DNA of 64,000 nucleotides from an uncultured Eubacteriales bacterium. Lineage in GTDB: Bacteria; Bacillota; Clostridia; Lachnospirales; Lachnospiraceae. Shown here in pieces: positions 63,989 to 64,000 of this stretch. The translations under genes and the position numbers were made by a program. Every line of letters begins with the position of its first letter. Positions within the stretch are counted from its first letter, which is position 1. The stretch is from positions 62,001-126,000 of the forward strand of contig CASDTX010000016.1 in the NCBI GenBank assembly GCA_949283695.1, read 5' to 3'. The notes beneath the pieces are model-generated. The model did no database searches. It saw nothing but the letters and a program-made list of their open reading frames with translations, and was not told the DNA's origin.

Positions 63989-64000
63989 CAGTTTAACTTG

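Overview
The window is a gene-dense stretch of a chromosome from a Gram-positive, endospore-forming anaerobe. The best fit is the family Lachnospiraceae (Bacillota, Clostridia). Four things point there: sporulation genes (spoIIGA, sigE, sigG) mixed with Bacillota housekeeping genes; HPr kinase with a ROK glucokinase; a class III fructose bisphosphatase and a flavodiiron protein; and roughly balanced base composition with AGGAGG-type ribosome sites and TTG/GTG starts. The genus assignment is inference. I saw no rRNA, tRNA, CRISPR array, prophage or transposase, so this looks like core chromosome. Most terminators are strong hairpins shared between convergent genes.

Layout. 1-7.5 kb: a division and cell-wall cluster (end of a penicillin-binding protein, mraY, murD, ftsW/spoVE, ftsQ, ftsZ), then the spoIIG locus (spoIIGA, sigE) behind a recognisable Spo0A-type promoter. 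7.6-14.5 kb: an ABC exporter, a tRNA-dihydrouridine synthase with a PAP2 phosphatase, and pyrG (with a leader hairpin) downstream of a DUF1846 gene. 14.6-20.8 kb: ftsH, uvrC (possibly leaderless), hprK and a glucokinase. 21-28.7 kb: a class A penicillin-binding protein with an acidic tail, a YigZ protein, hibernation factor hpf, a PsiE-like membrane protein, typA and a tandem OB-fold protein. 29-40.4 kb: dapB, fbp, a short RpoD-like sigma factor, an Asp-rich lipoprotein, a stand-alone hisA, secA, prfB with its programmed frameshift, hom and an apgM-like gene likely to act as homoserine kinase. 40.6-46.7 kb: an OLD/TOPRIM ATPase with a cysteine cluster, a sirtuin-like protein with an altered active site, gltX and a UvrD-type helicase. 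47-50.6 kb: an orphan sugar-binding lipoprotein, a GH13-like protein lacking the catalytic residues, and a DUF5662 protein, apparently one operon. 50.7-64 kb: luxS, a histidine phosphatase, a beta-CASP nuclease, sigG, a HAD phosphatase with a small acidic protein, pth, mfd, a PrsA-like foldase, a cytidylate-kinase-like protein, a flavodiiron protein and an ArsC/Spx-family protein.

The most unusual material is in 40.6-50.6 kb. Two proteins there keep a well-known fold but have lost signature catalytic residues: the sirtuin-like protein has Lys at the catalytic His position, and the GH13-like protein has lost residues in all four conserved regions. The second sits between a sugar-binding lipoprotein and an HD-like DUF5662 protein, which suggests a carbohydrate-sensing or scaffolding module rather than a degradative one. 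No classic defence island or mobile system is evident.
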